DNA of 64,000 bases from Virgibacillus natechei (GTDB taxonomy: Bacteria; Bacillota; Bacilli; Bacillales; Amphibacillaceae). This document shows, piece by piece, positions 25,684-34,349 of the stretch. A model generated the notes under the pieces. It did not search any database and was not told where the DNA came from. It was given only the letters and a program-made list of their open reading frames with translations. Position numbers and translations under genes: made by a program. How positions within the stretch are numbered: the stretch's first letter is position 1; each line of letters opens with the position of its first letter. The DNA is taken from NCBI RefSeq assembly GCF_026013645.1, contig NZ_CP110224.1, positions 992,001-1,056,000 on the forward strand, given 5' to 3'.

Positions 25684-27048
25684 TTGGTAAGATTAGATGA
25701 ACAAAATCGTGAGCAGTACGCTAAATTAATTTTAGATGCTTTAGAAACAGAAAATAAAGAACAATTTCGTGATAACTTCTTAGAATTGCACCCAACAGAC
25801 CAAGTAGAGATTTTTGTATCTGTTGAAATAGAGAAACGCGTACGTATATATAGGTATCTTTTTCCTAAAGAATTTGCAGAAATATTTGGAGGCCTTGAGA
25901 TCAAGCGGCAAAAGGAGATTTTTCAGGAATTAGATGAAACATACTCTTCCAATGTGTTTAACCACATGTCTGCCGATGATGTAGCATATTTTTTAGTCGA
26001 ATTAAAAGATGAAAAAGCACAAGAAATCCTGCAAAAAATGAATAAAGAAGAAGCTGTGAGTGTAAAAGAATTACTATCCTATCCACCAGAAACTGCAGGG
26101 GCCATTATGACGAAGGAATTCGTAAGCCTTTCATCAACGGATCGTTCTTCCAATGTAATTGAGCAATTGCGAGAATCTGGTCCTGAAGCAGAAACAATAT
26201 ATTACCTGTATGTTGTTGATGAGCTAGATAAATTGGTAGGGGTTGTGTCCTTAAGGGATCTTATTATCGCACCACCAGATAAACGAATTGAAAATATCAT
26301 GAGTACAAGGGTCGTCTCTGTACCAGATGATATGGATCAGGAAGAAGTAGCAATGTTAATCAAAGATTATGATTTCTTAGCCGTACCAGTTATATCAAAA
26401 CAACAACATTTACTGGGAATCATTACATTTGATGATGTCATAGACATCATTGAAGAAGAAACAACTGAAGATTTAGGTGAAATTTCAGCAGCTAAAGGGG
26501 CAACGGACGTCAACGTTAGTTCTTTTACGGCCGCTAAAAAGCGTGCACCTTGGATTATTTTACTCATGTTTTTCGGATTAATTACCGCTGAAATCATTGG
26601 TCAATTTGAAGAAACATTGGAACAAATCGTTCTATTAGCTGCTTTTATCCCGCTTATTATGGACTCAGCTGGTAATACTGGCACACAGTCTTTAGCTGTT
26701 GCGGTTCGCGGTCTCGCACTGGGGACGATTCACAAAAAAAGTATTGGCAAAATGATTAGGAGAGAGTTTGGCACGGGAGTCATGTTAGGATTAATTTGTA
26801 TGATAATGTTAGCAGCTATAATTACGATTCTATATCAAGGTAATTGGATGATAGCAGTGATTGTTGGTGTCACTATATTTCTCACCTTAAGTATTGCAAC
26901 CGTTATTGGGTCTACGGTTCCGTTGATCATAAATAAATTGAAATTAGATCCAGCTATTGCTTCTGGTCCATTTATTACCACTGTAAATGATATTTTAGGA
27001 TTGCTTATTTACTTTACCATTGCTACTTCATTGCTAGAGTTTTTATAA
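25684..27048 (+). CDS. mgtE: Mg2+ channel/transporter MgtE
   Basis: A 454-residue magnesium channel. It has the cytoplasmic MgtE N domain (about residues 20-125, including SADDVAYFLVELKDEKAQEIL), two CBS domains (about 130-255, starting with YPPETAGAIMTKEFV and ending in GIITFDDVIDIIEEE) that sense Mg2+, a plug helix, and five membrane helices (about 280-454) with the pore motif DSAGNTGTQSLAVAVRG. Length matches B. subtilis MgtE (451). TTG 25684 is the start because AAGGAGG ends seven bases upstream; the frame opens at 25639 without a ribosome site. Expression is controlled by the M-box riboswitch in its leader. The stop codon forms part of the target duplication of the element inserted behind it. 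Confidence 0.95.
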   Translation: MVRLDEQNREQYAKLILDALETENKEQFRDNFLELHPTDQVEIFVSVEIEKRVRIYRYLFPKEFAEIFGGLEIKRQKEIFQELDETYSSNVFNHMSADDVAYFLVELKDEKAQEILQKMNKEEAVSVKELLSYPPETAGAIMTKEFVSLSSTDRSSNVIEQLRESGPEAETIYYLYVVDELDKLVGVVSLRDLIIAPPDKRIENIMSTRVVSVPDDMDQEEVAMLIKDYDFLAVPVISKQQHLLGIITFDDVIDIIEEETTEDLGEISAAKGATDVNVSSFTAAKKRAPWIILLMFFGLITAEIIGQFEETLEQIVLLAAFIPLIMDSAGNTGTQSLAVAVRGLALGTIHKKSIGKMIRREFGTGVMLGLICMIMLAAIITILYQGNWMIAVIVGVTIFLTLSIATVIGSTVPLIINKLKLDPAIASGPFITTVNDILGLLIYFTIATSLLEFL

Positions 27049-27131
27049 GAGTATGTTCAAAAAGCCCGGTAAAATTGACACATCGAACTTAACCGACGCG
27101 GTCCTTTTTATCCTCCTTTTTGAATACGCAC
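27049..27131. mobile_element. 83-bp MITE-like element with TATAA target duplication
   Basis: Ends GAGTATGTTC and GAATACGCAC form imperfect 10-bp terminal inverted repeats, each continuing into an AAAAAG / CTTTTT run. The flanks are TATAA on both sides (27044-27048 and 27132-27136), a 5-bp target duplication. The inside matches the two ends of the longer copy at 39493-39725 (GGTAAAAWTGACAMATCGA on the left, CGGTCCTTTTTATCCTCC on the right). Confidence 0.85.
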
Positions 27132-27222
27132 TATAAATAAGGAAACTTTAGCGTTTTTCCTTTATACTTTGAGGGCAATACTATTTGTATATAGTATTGT
27201 AAGGACTAAACGGAACGTCCTT

Positions 27223-27262
27223 GAAAAGAAAACCCACTTTTTCTACGTAGGGTTTCTTTTCT
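27223..27262 (+). terminator. hairpin terminator before the glutaminase gene
   Basis: GAAAAGAAAACCC and GGGTTTCTTTTC pair across a loop of about 14 bases. It probably ends mgtE transcription now separated from the gene by the inserted element. A second small inverted repeat (ATACTATTTG/TATAGTATT, about 27180) lies upstream. Confidence 0.65.
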
Positions 27263-27335
27263 TCAGGGAAGTTTTACGATATAAATGAAATGCATGAATA
27301 AGCATACAGATACTATTAGTGAGGTGGTAGCAACG

Positions 27336-28331
27336 ATGGTACAAGGAGCGACAAATTGGAATACGGAGTTAACGCAGGAATGGTTACAAGAGTATGTGGA
27401 TGATTGGGTTTCTTTCTATAGAAAGCGTACAGCCGATGGGGAAGTGGCATCCTATATACCCATTTTAGAAGAGGCGAATCGAGATCATTTAGGAATTTCA
27501 ATTGTTGGAAATAATGGTATGACCGTTCGCTCTGGTGATGCTGATATACCATTTACCATACAAAGTATTTCTAAAGTGCTGACTTTTGTAGTTGCATGCA
27601 TGGAACGTGGACTATCTTATATACTTGATCGTGTAGATGTGGAGCCGACAGGCGGTTCTTTTAACTCGATTATGCACCTGGAAATAAGTAGAGTAGAAAA
27701 ACCATTTAATCCTTTCGTTAATGCAGGTGCAATTACAGTTACATCCATGCTTGAAGGCAAAACCTCTGATCAAAAATTGGAGCCTTTTTATGAATTACTG
27801 GAAAAAATGCTTGATTATCGCCCAGCCTTAAATGTGGATGTATATGAGTCAGAAAGAGATTCTTCTATGCGAAATCGGGCAATAGGCTATTATTTATTGG
27901 AAACTGGATTTCTGGAATCGGATCTTAATGTCACATTAGAGACATACTTTAAGCAATGTTCCGTTGAAATAACGATAGATGATTTAGCCAGAATTGGTAT
28001 GATTATTGCTAATGATGGCGAAAATCCTGCTAATCAAGAGGAAATCATACCACGCCAAGTAGCTAGACTTGCAAAGGCGTTAATGCTGACGTGTGGCATG
28101 TATGACGCTTCTGGGAAATTTGCTGCCTATGTAGGTGTACCTGCAAAAAGTGGCGTTTCCGGTGGGATTATTGCGTTATCGCCATCAAGAGCTCGTGATG
28201 AAACATTACCGTTTATGAGTGGATGTGGTATTGGTGTTTATGGTCCGGCTTTGGACGATAAAGGAAATAGCATAGCAGGTATTCGGTTATTAAGACATAT
28301 TGCTAACCAGTGGGACCTTAGTGTGTTTTAG
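27336..28331 (+). CDS. glsA: glutaminase A
   Basis: A 331-residue serine-dependent glutaminase that hydrolyses L-glutamine to glutamate and ammonia, of the beta-lactamase-like fold. The catalytic SxxK is seen in TIQSISKVL (about residue 74). Further family blocks are VDVEPTGGSFNS, PFNPFVNAGAI, ERDSSMRNRAIGYYL, YFKQCSVEI and the C-terminal VPAKSGVSGGIIAL and MSGCGIGVYGPALDDKGNS. ATG 27336 is chosen because GAGGTGG ends eight bases before it; the frame opens at 27285 without a ribosome site. B. subtilis has two such enzymes (YbgJ/GlsA1 and YlaM/GlsA2); I cannot tell which this matches. It stands alone. Confidence 0.93.
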   Translation: MVQGATNWNTELTQEWLQEYVDDWVSFYRKRTADGEVASYIPILEEANRDHLGISIVGNNGMTVRSGDADIPFTIQSISKVLTFVVACMERGLSYILDRVDVEPTGGSFNSIMHLEISRVEKPFNPFVNAGAITVTSMLEGKTSDQKLEPFYELLEKMLDYRPALNVDVYESERDSSMRNRAIGYYLLETGFLESDLNVTLETYFKQCSVEITIDDLARIGMIIANDGENPANQEEIIPRQVARLAKALMLTCGMYDASGKFAAYVGVPAKSGVSGGIIALSPSRARDETLPFMSGCGIGVYGPALDDKGNSIAGIRLLRHIANQWDLSVF

Positions 28332-28355
28332 AGGATTTTTAAATGAGGTGATAGT

Positions 28356-29021
28356 ATGTGTGGTCGGTATACATTGCTTGCAGATGAGCTTGAGATTTTA
28401 CAGGAATTTGGGTTAGAGAAGAATATTAAATCATACCAACCGAGCTTTAATATTGCACCAGGCCAAAATGTACTCGCAATCATTCATGATGGCAAAGAAA
28501 AACGAGCTGGCTACCTGCGATGGGGGCTTGTACCTTCATGGGCAAAGGATGAGAAGATCGGTTATAAGATGATTAATGCAAGAAGTGAAACAGCTCATAA
28601 AAAACCAAGCTTTAAAAAATTAATGGCCAGAAAAAGATGTTTGATTACTGCAGATAGTTTCTATGAATGGGAGAAAACAGATGAAGGAAAACAGCCAAAA
28701 CGGATTCAATTGCCAGATAGACAAGTATTTGCGTTCGCAGGTCTTTGGGATAAATGGGTGCAAGAAGATAAGGTAATTTTCACATGCACGATTTTAACAA
28801 AAGAAGCTAATGAATTTATGCAGGGAATTCACCACCGAATGCCCATTATTTTACCGAAAAATAAACAAGATGAATGGATTAAACCAGAACAACAGTCGCC
28901 AGATCAGGCATATGACTTTTTACAAACGATCAAAGATGATCCATTAACAGCTTATAATGTGAACCGTTACGTAAATGCTGCAAAAAATGATGATGCAGCA
29001 TGTATAGAACCAATGATGTAA
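28356..29021 (+). CDS. SRAP-domain (HMCES/YedK) abasic-site DNA-protein crosslink protein
   Basis: A 221-residue protein that covalently traps abasic sites in single-stranded DNA through its N-terminal cysteine. Cys2 directly follows the initiator methionine (MCGRYTL). The other active-site residues are visible: the asparagine in SFNIAPGQNV (about residue 32), the glutamate in DSFYEWEK (about 105) and the histidine in GIHHRMPIIL (about 155). RWGLVPSWAKD and MINARSETA are the family signatures. An AGGTGA-type ribosome site precedes ATG. B. subtilis relatives are YoqW and YoaM. It follows glsA by 24 bases; the two may share a transcript. Confidence 0.93.
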   Translation: MCGRYTLLADELEILQEFGLEKNIKSYQPSFNIAPGQNVLAIIHDGKEKRAGYLRWGLVPSWAKDEKIGYKMINARSETAHKKPSFKKLMARKRCLITADSFYEWEKTDEGKQPKRIQLPDRQVFAFAGLWDKWVQEDKVIFTCTILTKEANEFMQGIHHRMPIILPKNKQDEWIKPEQQSPDQAYDFLQTIKDDPLTAYNVNRYVNAAKNDDAACIEPMM

Positions 29022-29158
29022 AAGAAGTTGCAGCAATTTCATCAGTTGGAATCATAATCTAACGGCAGTTTGCTTTTCTTTTGATCTAAGGTGTTATTTT
29101 TGTTTATATCCTATATAGAAGCTTATAATATAACTAATGCAATGGGGAGAGGATAAGG

Positions 29159-29629
29159 ATGATTCGTGTATTATTTGTTTGTTTAGGTAATATTTGCCGT
29201 TCACCAATGGCAGAGGCTGTATTTCGTGATTTAGTGGAAAAAGAAAATCTAGCTGGTAAAATAGAAGTAGATTCAAGTGGAACTGGTGATTGGCATATTG
29301 GCGCTGCTCCACATAAAGGAACAAGGGAACTATTGGATAAACAGCAAGTTCCGCATGAGGGTTTGTCAGCCAGACAATTTCATGATAGTGACTGGGATGA
29401 TTTTGATTATATTATCGCAATGGATGATAAAAATATAAGTGATCTCAAAAAAGTTTATCAAAAAAATGAAGGGTTTGCCGTTAGAAAACTAATGGATTTC
29501 GTTGAAGAGTCAGAAGTTGGTAACATACCGGATCCGTACTTTACAGGAGACTTTGACCATACGTATGAATTGGTTTCAAAAGGTTGTAAGAATTTATTTA
29601 CTTATATAAAAGAAAAGCATACTATCTGA
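29159..29629 (+). CDS. yfkJ: low-molecular-weight protein tyrosine phosphatase YfkJ
   Basis: A 156-residue phosphatase of the LMW-PTP family. The P-loop is CLGNICRSP (about residues 8-16) with the nucleophilic cysteine and arginine; the general-acid aspartate lies in NIPDPYFTGDF (about 122-132). Length equals that of B. subtilis YfkJ, and it is followed by a YtxH protein and a YihY protein as in yfkJ-yfkI-yfkH. It dephosphorylates tyrosine or arginine residues on proteins; the exact targets are not visible. A GGAGAGGA ribosome site precedes ATG. YfkJ has been linked to ethanol and stress resistance in B. subtilis. Confidence 0.93.
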   Translation: MIRVLFVCLGNICRSPMAEAVFRDLVEKENLAGKIEVDSSGTGDWHIGAAPHKGTRELLDKQQVPHEGLSARQFHDSDWDDFDYIIAMDDKNISDLKKVYQKNEGFAVRKLMDFVEESEVGNIPDPYFTGDFDHTYELVSKGCKNLFTYIKEKHTI

Positions 29630-29647
29630 CTAAAGGAGAGAATACTT

Positions 29648-29920
29648 ATGGGTAAACGTAAATTATTTATAGGAATTATAACAGGAGCTGCTATTGGAGG
29701 GTTCGCTGCACTACTCGATAGAGAAACAAGGAATTATACGAAAAACAAAATCAATTCAATGAAGCGGAGTACTGGAAATATTGTAAACAATCCATCTGAA
29801 GCGGTTCATAATGTACGAATTGCGTTAGACAAATTCAATGAGAACTTTCCGAGCGGAGCAACGAGTGTGATGAATGCATTGGAGCAAGTTGAAAATACAT
29901 TGGACAAGACAAGAAAATAA
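29648..29920 (+). CDS. yfkI: YtxH-domain protein (YfkI-like)
   Basis: A 90-residue protein with a glycine-rich membrane segment near the N terminus (FIGIITGAAIGGFAALL, about residues 7-23), followed by a basic and amphipathic tail (KINSMKRSTGNIVNNP) and a C-terminal helix LEQVENTLDKTRK. This is the YtxH pattern of small general-stress proteins. It lies 18 bases behind yfkJ with an AAGGAGAG ribosome site and before yfkH, the B. subtilis order. The molecular role is unknown. Confidence 0.8.
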   Translation: MGKRKLFIGIITGAAIGGFAALLDRETRNYTKNKINSMKRSTGNIVNNPSEAVHNVRIALDKFNENFPSGATSVMNALEQVENTLDKTRK

Positions 29921-29929
29921 TGCTGTTTT

Positions 29930-30115
29930 CTAAAAGGTTGTTTTTGACGCGAGATATTTAAACTCCGACATAGTATACCGCTACGCAAATACACTGCGCA
30001 CCTTAGGGTGACCCGTGAGCCTCCTTGCCCTTGCAAGGCCGTGCCCGCGGAAATCAACATAGCAGGTACGTCGCAATTTATATCATTTGCGAAGATTTAA
30101 AAGCAACGACTTAAT
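29930..30115. repeat. partial copy C of the GC-rich intergenic element
   Basis: The right part, TACGTCGCAATTTATATCA followed by GCGAAGATTTAAAAGCAAC, matches the inverted left end of copy A. The middle (GTGAGCCTCCTTGCCC, GGCCGTGCCCGCGGAAATCA) matches, inverted, the copy at 52780-52995. It splits yfkI from yfkH. Confidence 0.7.
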
Positions 30116-30133
30116 ATAGTAGGGGGAGAGTTG

Positions 30134-30952
30134 ATGAAGCAGGTAATAGACTTTGTGAAGCAAGTATATCAAAAGGTTATGAATGATGATATTATGGGCT
30201 TAGCAGCGCAGTTGTCTTACTTTTTCTTACTATCACTTTTCCCGCTTTTAATATTTTTATTAACATTAGTTGGTTACTTGCCAATTGAAGAACAACGGGT
30301 ATTAGGGTTGATTGCAGATTACGCACCAGCGCAAATAATGGATCTAATAAATACAAATATTAGTGAACTTCTCAATCAACAACATGGAGGACTATTATCA
30401 ATTGGGATTATAGGTACACTTTGGTCTGCATCGAATGCGATTAAAGCACTTACGAAAGCGTTTAACAAAGGTTACGAGGTCGTAGAGGACCGATCGTTTA
30501 TTGTTTCCAGGTTAATCGCTATTGCAATGACTATTGGAATGGTACTTGTTCTCTGTATAGCGCTCTTACTACCTGTATTTGGACGTGTGATTGGAGAGTA
30601 TATATTTTCCTTTTTTGGTCTTTCTGAAGGTTTTATAACTGTTTGGGAAGGCTTGCGCTGGCTTGTTTCATCCATTATATTTTACATTGTATTTCTCACA
30701 TTGTATAAAATAGCACCAAATGTGCGAATTTACTTTAGAAATGCGATCTGGGGCGCGCTGTTTGCTACAATCAGTTGGCAGGTGGTATCCCTCGGCTTTT
30801 CATTTTATGTCAATAATATGGGGAATTTCTCTGCAACCTATGGAAGCTTAGGTGCTTTTATCGTTCTTATGATATGGCTCTACATTTCGGGGATCGTTAT
30901 CATGACCGGTGGTGTGATCAACGCAGTTATAAAGGAAAATAAACAAAAATAG
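30134..30952 (+). CDS. yfkH: YihY/BrkB-family membrane protein YfkH
   Basis: A 272-residue polytopic membrane protein of the YihY family (once misnamed ribonuclease BN). It has the conserved LAAQLSYFFLLSLFPLLIFLL start (as two motifs), an SIGIIGTLWSASNAIKALT block with the family SxxxA pattern, six membrane helices and the end segment YGSLGAFIVLMIWLYISG. ATG 30134 is used, with GGGGGAG upstream; a TTG lies one codon before. It completes the yfkJ-yfkI-yfkH group, although a repeat element now lies in front of it. Its function is not established. Confidence 0.88.
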   Translation: MKQVIDFVKQVYQKVMNDDIMGLAAQLSYFFLLSLFPLLIFLLTLVGYLPIEEQRVLGLIADYAPAQIMDLINTNISELLNQQHGGLLSIGIIGTLWSASNAIKALTKAFNKGYEVVEDRSFIVSRLIAIAMTIGMVLVLCIALLLPVFGRVIGEYIFSFFGLSEGFITVWEGLRWLVSSIIFYIVFLTLYKIAPNVRIYFRNAIWGALFATISWQVVSLGFSFYVNNMGNFSATYGSLGAFIVLMIWLYISGIVIMTGGVINAVIKENKQK

Positions 30953-30975
30953 CTAGCCAAATGGCTAGCTATTTT
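30946..30975 (+). terminator. terminator overlapping the yfkH stop codon
   Basis: AAATAGCTAGCC and GGCTAGCTATTT form a perfect 12-bp stem with a four-base loop followed by TT. The yfkH stop lies in the left arm, and the stop of the convergent P-type ATPase remnant lies in the right arm. Confidence 0.85.
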
Positions 30976-31545
30976 AGCAATCGTAACCCGTTTAGAATAA
31001 CTAAGATGGTGCGATGTCCGATTACTCCGAGTAGTACATCTATCATCAGAAGGAAGTTTGTAATAATAAGTACAACGATAACCGCTAATCGAAAAGATAA
31101 CATTTTGCCTAACTACGCTGTTCATACTACCTGACAGGATAATGGTATTTGAGATTTTAGATAGACGTTTTTTATTAAGGCGATATCCGCTGTTTCGAGT
31201 GCAACGTTTGTACCTTCTCCCATTGCTATGCCTGTGTGCGCTTGCCAAGGCGGAAGCATTATTGATCCCATCCACAACCATTGCAACGTATTTCCTCTAT
31301 TTCTCTATTTCCTAATTATGACCGTCTACATAGGCGAATACACCATTCCCACTGATGTTTTCCATGTCAACAATATCGATTTTTGGTATGTTTCTGAGCT
31401 GTTCCACACTGTAATCGGTAATAGCTTGTGCCAATGGGTGAGTTGATTCATTTTCTATTGGACACACAATTGCTAGAACTTCATGTTTGTTGAAATCGTG
31501 ATTGTAGTACACGTCGGTTACTACATATTCTTTAAAAATTGTCAT
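30969..31545 (-). pseudogene. decayed heavy-metal P1B-type ATPase (CadA/ZosA-like)
   Basis: On the minus strand the first frame (31545-31312) gives ENESTHPLAQAITDYSVEQL, the HP motif region of the nucleotide-binding domain, then IDIVDMENISGNGVFAYVDG and a stop. About 200 residues, including the rest of the ATP site, are missing. The remnant resumes with VAMVVDGINNASALASAHRH, the counterpart of the GDGINDAPALA hinge, and frameshifted pieces including LSKISNTIILSGSMN, RQNVIFSIS and a final TILVILNGLRLLK just before the stop. The start with TGTLT-K and the DKTG phosphorylation site are absent. It cannot transport metal. The family call is strong because three separate signatures are in order. 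Confidence 0.85.
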
Positions 31546-31643
31546 TCAATTTACGGATTTAAAATTTTGAATTCAATAAAACAATCTGTTACTATAAATA
31601 TAATATTTTTAATATAACAGATTAATTTGGAGGGGGATGTAGA

Positions 31644-32516
31644 TTGAATAAATTAAAGTCATTATTGATTTTATCTGTAATAATAACTGTTTTAAGTGCA
31701 TGTGGTAATGCAGATGAAACGGATACAAGTAATAGTGAAGTTGCTAGTACAGATGAGGTTTGGGAAGAAGTACAGGAGGCGGGGGAGATTGTTGTAGGAA
31801 CTGCTGGTACGTTATTTCCGGCATCTTTCTATGATGGTGAAGAGGGAAACCAAAATCATTTAACAGGTTATGATGTAGAAGTAGCTCGTGAGATTGGCGA
31901 CCGTTTAGATTTAGAGGTAAATTTTGAAATTATGAATTTTGATGCGATGTTGTCGGCTGTGGACACTGGCAGAGTTGACGTTATTTTGGCGGGACCTAGA
32001 GAAGGAAGTGAAGATTCGTTCGGGTTTAGTGAGCCTGTGAAATACTCCTATTCAACGATGGTAGTTAGATCAGATGATCATTCAGGAATAGAGACGCTTG
32101 AGGACTTAGAAGGAAAAGATGCTGGTGGTGCAGCAACTACCGTTTATAGTGATATTGCCAGAAAGTTTAATGCAGAAGTGGTTACATATGGTAATGCTCC
32201 AAATGAAGCATACTTGCGTGATGTGCATAATGGACGAACAGACTTAGTTATCAACGATTATTATTTACAACGATTAGGTATTAGTGAATTTCCAGACTTA
32301 GATATTGAACTACATCCAGACTTGAAATTTCACCCAACAACAAATAATGTTGTAATGGATAAAGAGGCTGATGTGTTTATGGAAAATGTAAATGAAGCAA
32401 TTAATGATATGAAAGAAGATGGAACGTTATCCGAATTATCAGGTGAATTTTTCCATGGTGATGATGTTTCCCAGGAACCAGAAGAGGATATAATTGAAAT
32501 TGAGGGCATTGAATAG
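31644..32516 (+). CDS. amino-acid ABC transporter substrate-binding lipoprotein, copy 1
   Basis: A 290-residue type-3 family solute-binding protein. The lipoprotein signal is LLILSVIITVLSACGN with the lipobox LSAC (Cys20). The binding fold follows with GEIVVGTAGTLFPASFYD, LTGYDVEVAREIGDRL, the DAMLSAVDTGRVDVILAG hinge segment and TYGNAPNEAYLRDVHNGRTD. The start is TTG 31644, seven bases after GGAGGGGG. The closest families are cystine and polar amino-acid binders (TcyJ/TcyK, YtmK). The next gene is a diverged copy of this one, then a permease; no ATPase gene is present. The C terminus is acidic (EEDIIEIEGIE), as in a halotolerant proteome. Confidence 0.9.
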   Translation: MNKLKSLLILSVIITVLSACGNADETDTSNSEVASTDEVWEEVQEAGEIVVGTAGTLFPASFYDGEEGNQNHLTGYDVEVAREIGDRLDLEVNFEIMNFDAMLSAVDTGRVDVILAGPREGSEDSFGFSEPVKYSYSTMVVRSDDHSGIETLEDLEGKDAGGAATTVYSDIARKFNAEVVTYGNAPNEAYLRDVHNGRTDLVINDYYLQRLGISEFPDLDIELHPDLKFHPTTNNVVMDKEADVFMENVNEAINDMKEDGTLSELSGEFFHGDDVSQEPEEDIIEIEGIE

Positions 32517-32603
32517 CAACAGGTGTCAAGAGTGGATTATCAGTTTCAAACTGTTACACGAATATATACTATTAATCTAACAACAGGAGTAGGAGTGAAT
32601 GTA

Positions 32604-33470
32604 TTGAAAAGGCTTCATTTATTATTTATTTTACTAATAGCTATCGTGGTTTTAAGTGCATGTGGTGATTCAAATGAAGAGGACGCGGATAGTGATGAGA
32701 CAGATGATGAAAAATGGGAAGAAATTCAGAATGAAGGTGAACTTGTTGTTGGAACTTCCGGAACGTTAATTGGTGGTTCTTATTATGACGGAGAAGAGGA
32801 AAGTGAAGATCAATTAACCGGTTATGAAGTTGAAACAATGAGGGAAATAGCTGAACGTCTTGACTTGGATATATCATTTGAAATCATTGGTGTTGATAAT
32901 GTGATGGCGGCTATAGATAGTGGTCGGATTGACATATCAGCAGCCACTATTACAGATAAAAGGGAAGAAGATTTTAATTTTAGTGATCCGCACAAATATT
33001 CATATGTAACAATGGCTGTTCGAGAAGATGATAATTCCGGAATTGACTCTTTGGAAGATTTAGAAGGAAAAGCTGCTGGCGGTGGGGCAACTACAATATA
33101 TAGTCAAATCGCTGAACAGTACGGGGCAGAAGTAGTTACTTATGGAAATGCGCCGAATGAAGCTTACTTACGTGATGTGCATAATGGTCGAACGGACGTC
33201 GTAATAAATGATTACTTTTTAACCAAATTTGGAGTAGCAGGCTTTCCAGATTTTGATATACATCTACATCCAGATTTAAAATTCCATCCAACGGAAACGG
33301 GTGTTATCATGCCAAAAGATGCAGATGTACTTAAGGAAGAAATTAACAGTGTATTAGATGAAATGCGAGAAGATGGAACCTTATCTGAGCTTGCCATACA
33401 ATTTTATGAGGAAGATGCCTCACAAGTCCCAGAAGGTGAAATTGAAGAGGTAGAAGGATTAGAGCTGTAG
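32604..33470 (+). CDS. amino-acid ABC transporter substrate-binding lipoprotein, copy 2
   Basis: A 288-residue paralogue of the preceding gene. Signal and lipobox LLFILLIAIVVLSACGD, then GELVVGTSGTLIGGSYYD, LTGYEVETMREIAERL, DNVMAAIDSGRIDISAAT, and the same TYGNAPNEAYLRDVHNGRTD block. TTG 32604 (AGGAG eight bases upstream) is preferred; GTG 32595 is possible, while the frame from 32523 lacks a lipoprotein signal at its start. It ends 12 bases before the permease. The two binding proteins probably recognise related but different amino acids through one permease; this is inference. Confidence 0.9.
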   Translation: MKRLHLLFILLIAIVVLSACGDSNEEDADSDETDDEKWEEIQNEGELVVGTSGTLIGGSYYDGEEESEDQLTGYEVETMREIAERLDLDISFEIIGVDNVMAAIDSGRIDISAATITDKREEDFNFSDPHKYSYVTMAVREDDNSGIDSLEDLEGKAAGGGATTIYSQIAEQYGAEVVTYGNAPNEAYLRDVHNGRTDVVINDYFLTKFGVAGFPDFDIHLHPDLKFHPTETGVIMPKDADVLKEEINSVLDEMREDGTLSELAIQFYEEDASQVPEGEIEEVEGLEL

Positions 33471-33482
33471 GGAGAAATTACA

Positions 33483-34166
33483 ATGGACTTTAATGGTTTT
33501 GATTTCGGTGGATTATTTGATATAGAACTGGCGATAGAAAGTTTACCTTTTATTCTTGAAGGATTGCCTATGACGCTTCTAATTGCGATAATTGGTATGG
33601 CAATCGGACTTGTATTAGGATTATTATTAGCGTTAGCGCGCGGCTCGAAACGGGGTGTGCTGCGCTGGCCAGCTCGTATCTATATATCATTTATGCGTGG
33701 AACACCAATGCTCGTGTTTTTGTTCATATTATATTTTGGTCTCCCGGTAGTTGGGATAGAGCTCACAGCAATAGTGGCGGCTTCTCTTGGATTTGGATTA
33801 AACAGTGCGGCATATATTGCTGAAATAGATCGTTCTTCATTAAACAGTATTGATATTGGACAATGGGAATCAGCGAGAGCTTTGAATATAAGTTACTGGC
33901 CAACATTAAGAAAGATCATATTACCACAAGCGACTAGAATTGCAATTCCTCCACTAACCAATGTGTTCATGGATATCGTTAAAGCAACGTCACTAGCAGC
34001 GGTTATCACGGTCCCAGAACTTTTTCAAAAGACACAGATTGTTGCTGGAAGAGAATTCGATGCAATGACCATGTACGTCTTAGTGGCATTCATTTATTGG
34101 CCGGTTTGTATATTGATAGGCTTCATGCAGGATAAACTGGAAGCAAAATATAGTCGATTTTTATAA
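33483..34166 (+). CDS. amino-acid ABC transporter permease (HisM/GlnP type)
   Basis: A 227-residue inner-membrane permease with about five helices. The N-terminal LPFILEGLPMTLLIAIIGM and FMRGTPMLVFLFILYFGLP blocks are typical of the polar amino-acid family, and the EAA coupling loop is seen as GQWESARALNISYWPTLRKI (about residues 125-145). It follows the second binding protein by 12 bases. In most such operons an ATPase gene follows, but here a terminator does, so the ATPase must be encoded elsewhere. TcyL-like cystine permeases are close relatives; the substrate is not certain. Confidence 0.9.
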   Translation: MDFNGFDFGGLFDIELAIESLPFILEGLPMTLLIAIIGMAIGLVLGLLLALARGSKRGVLRWPARIYISFMRGTPMLVFLFILYFGLPVVGIELTAIVAASLGFGLNSAAYIAEIDRSSLNSIDIGQWESARALNISYWPTLRKIILPQATRIAIPPLTNVFMDIVKATSLAAVITVPELFQKTQIVAGREFDAMTMYVLVAFIYWPVCILIGFMQDKLEAKYSRFL

Positions 34167-34179
34167 GCTGGCTGGAGAA

Positions 34180-34209
34180 AGGCATTCATATGGTGAGTGT
34201 CTTTTTTTG
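34180..34209 (+). terminator. terminator after the amino-acid permease gene
   Basis: GGCATTCA and TGAGTGTC form a short stem with G-T pairs and are followed by seven T residues. Confidence 0.6.
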
Positions 34210-34349
34210 ATAGTAATGAGATATCGTACATCTGCAATGTTTTACGTACTCCTATACTAGGGTAAATATTTGTATCATCTTTGGAATTTAAAGGAGGATA
34301 CTTTATAAAAGGGTGACGGATTACAAGATAAAACAGCTGGGAGCGTGAT

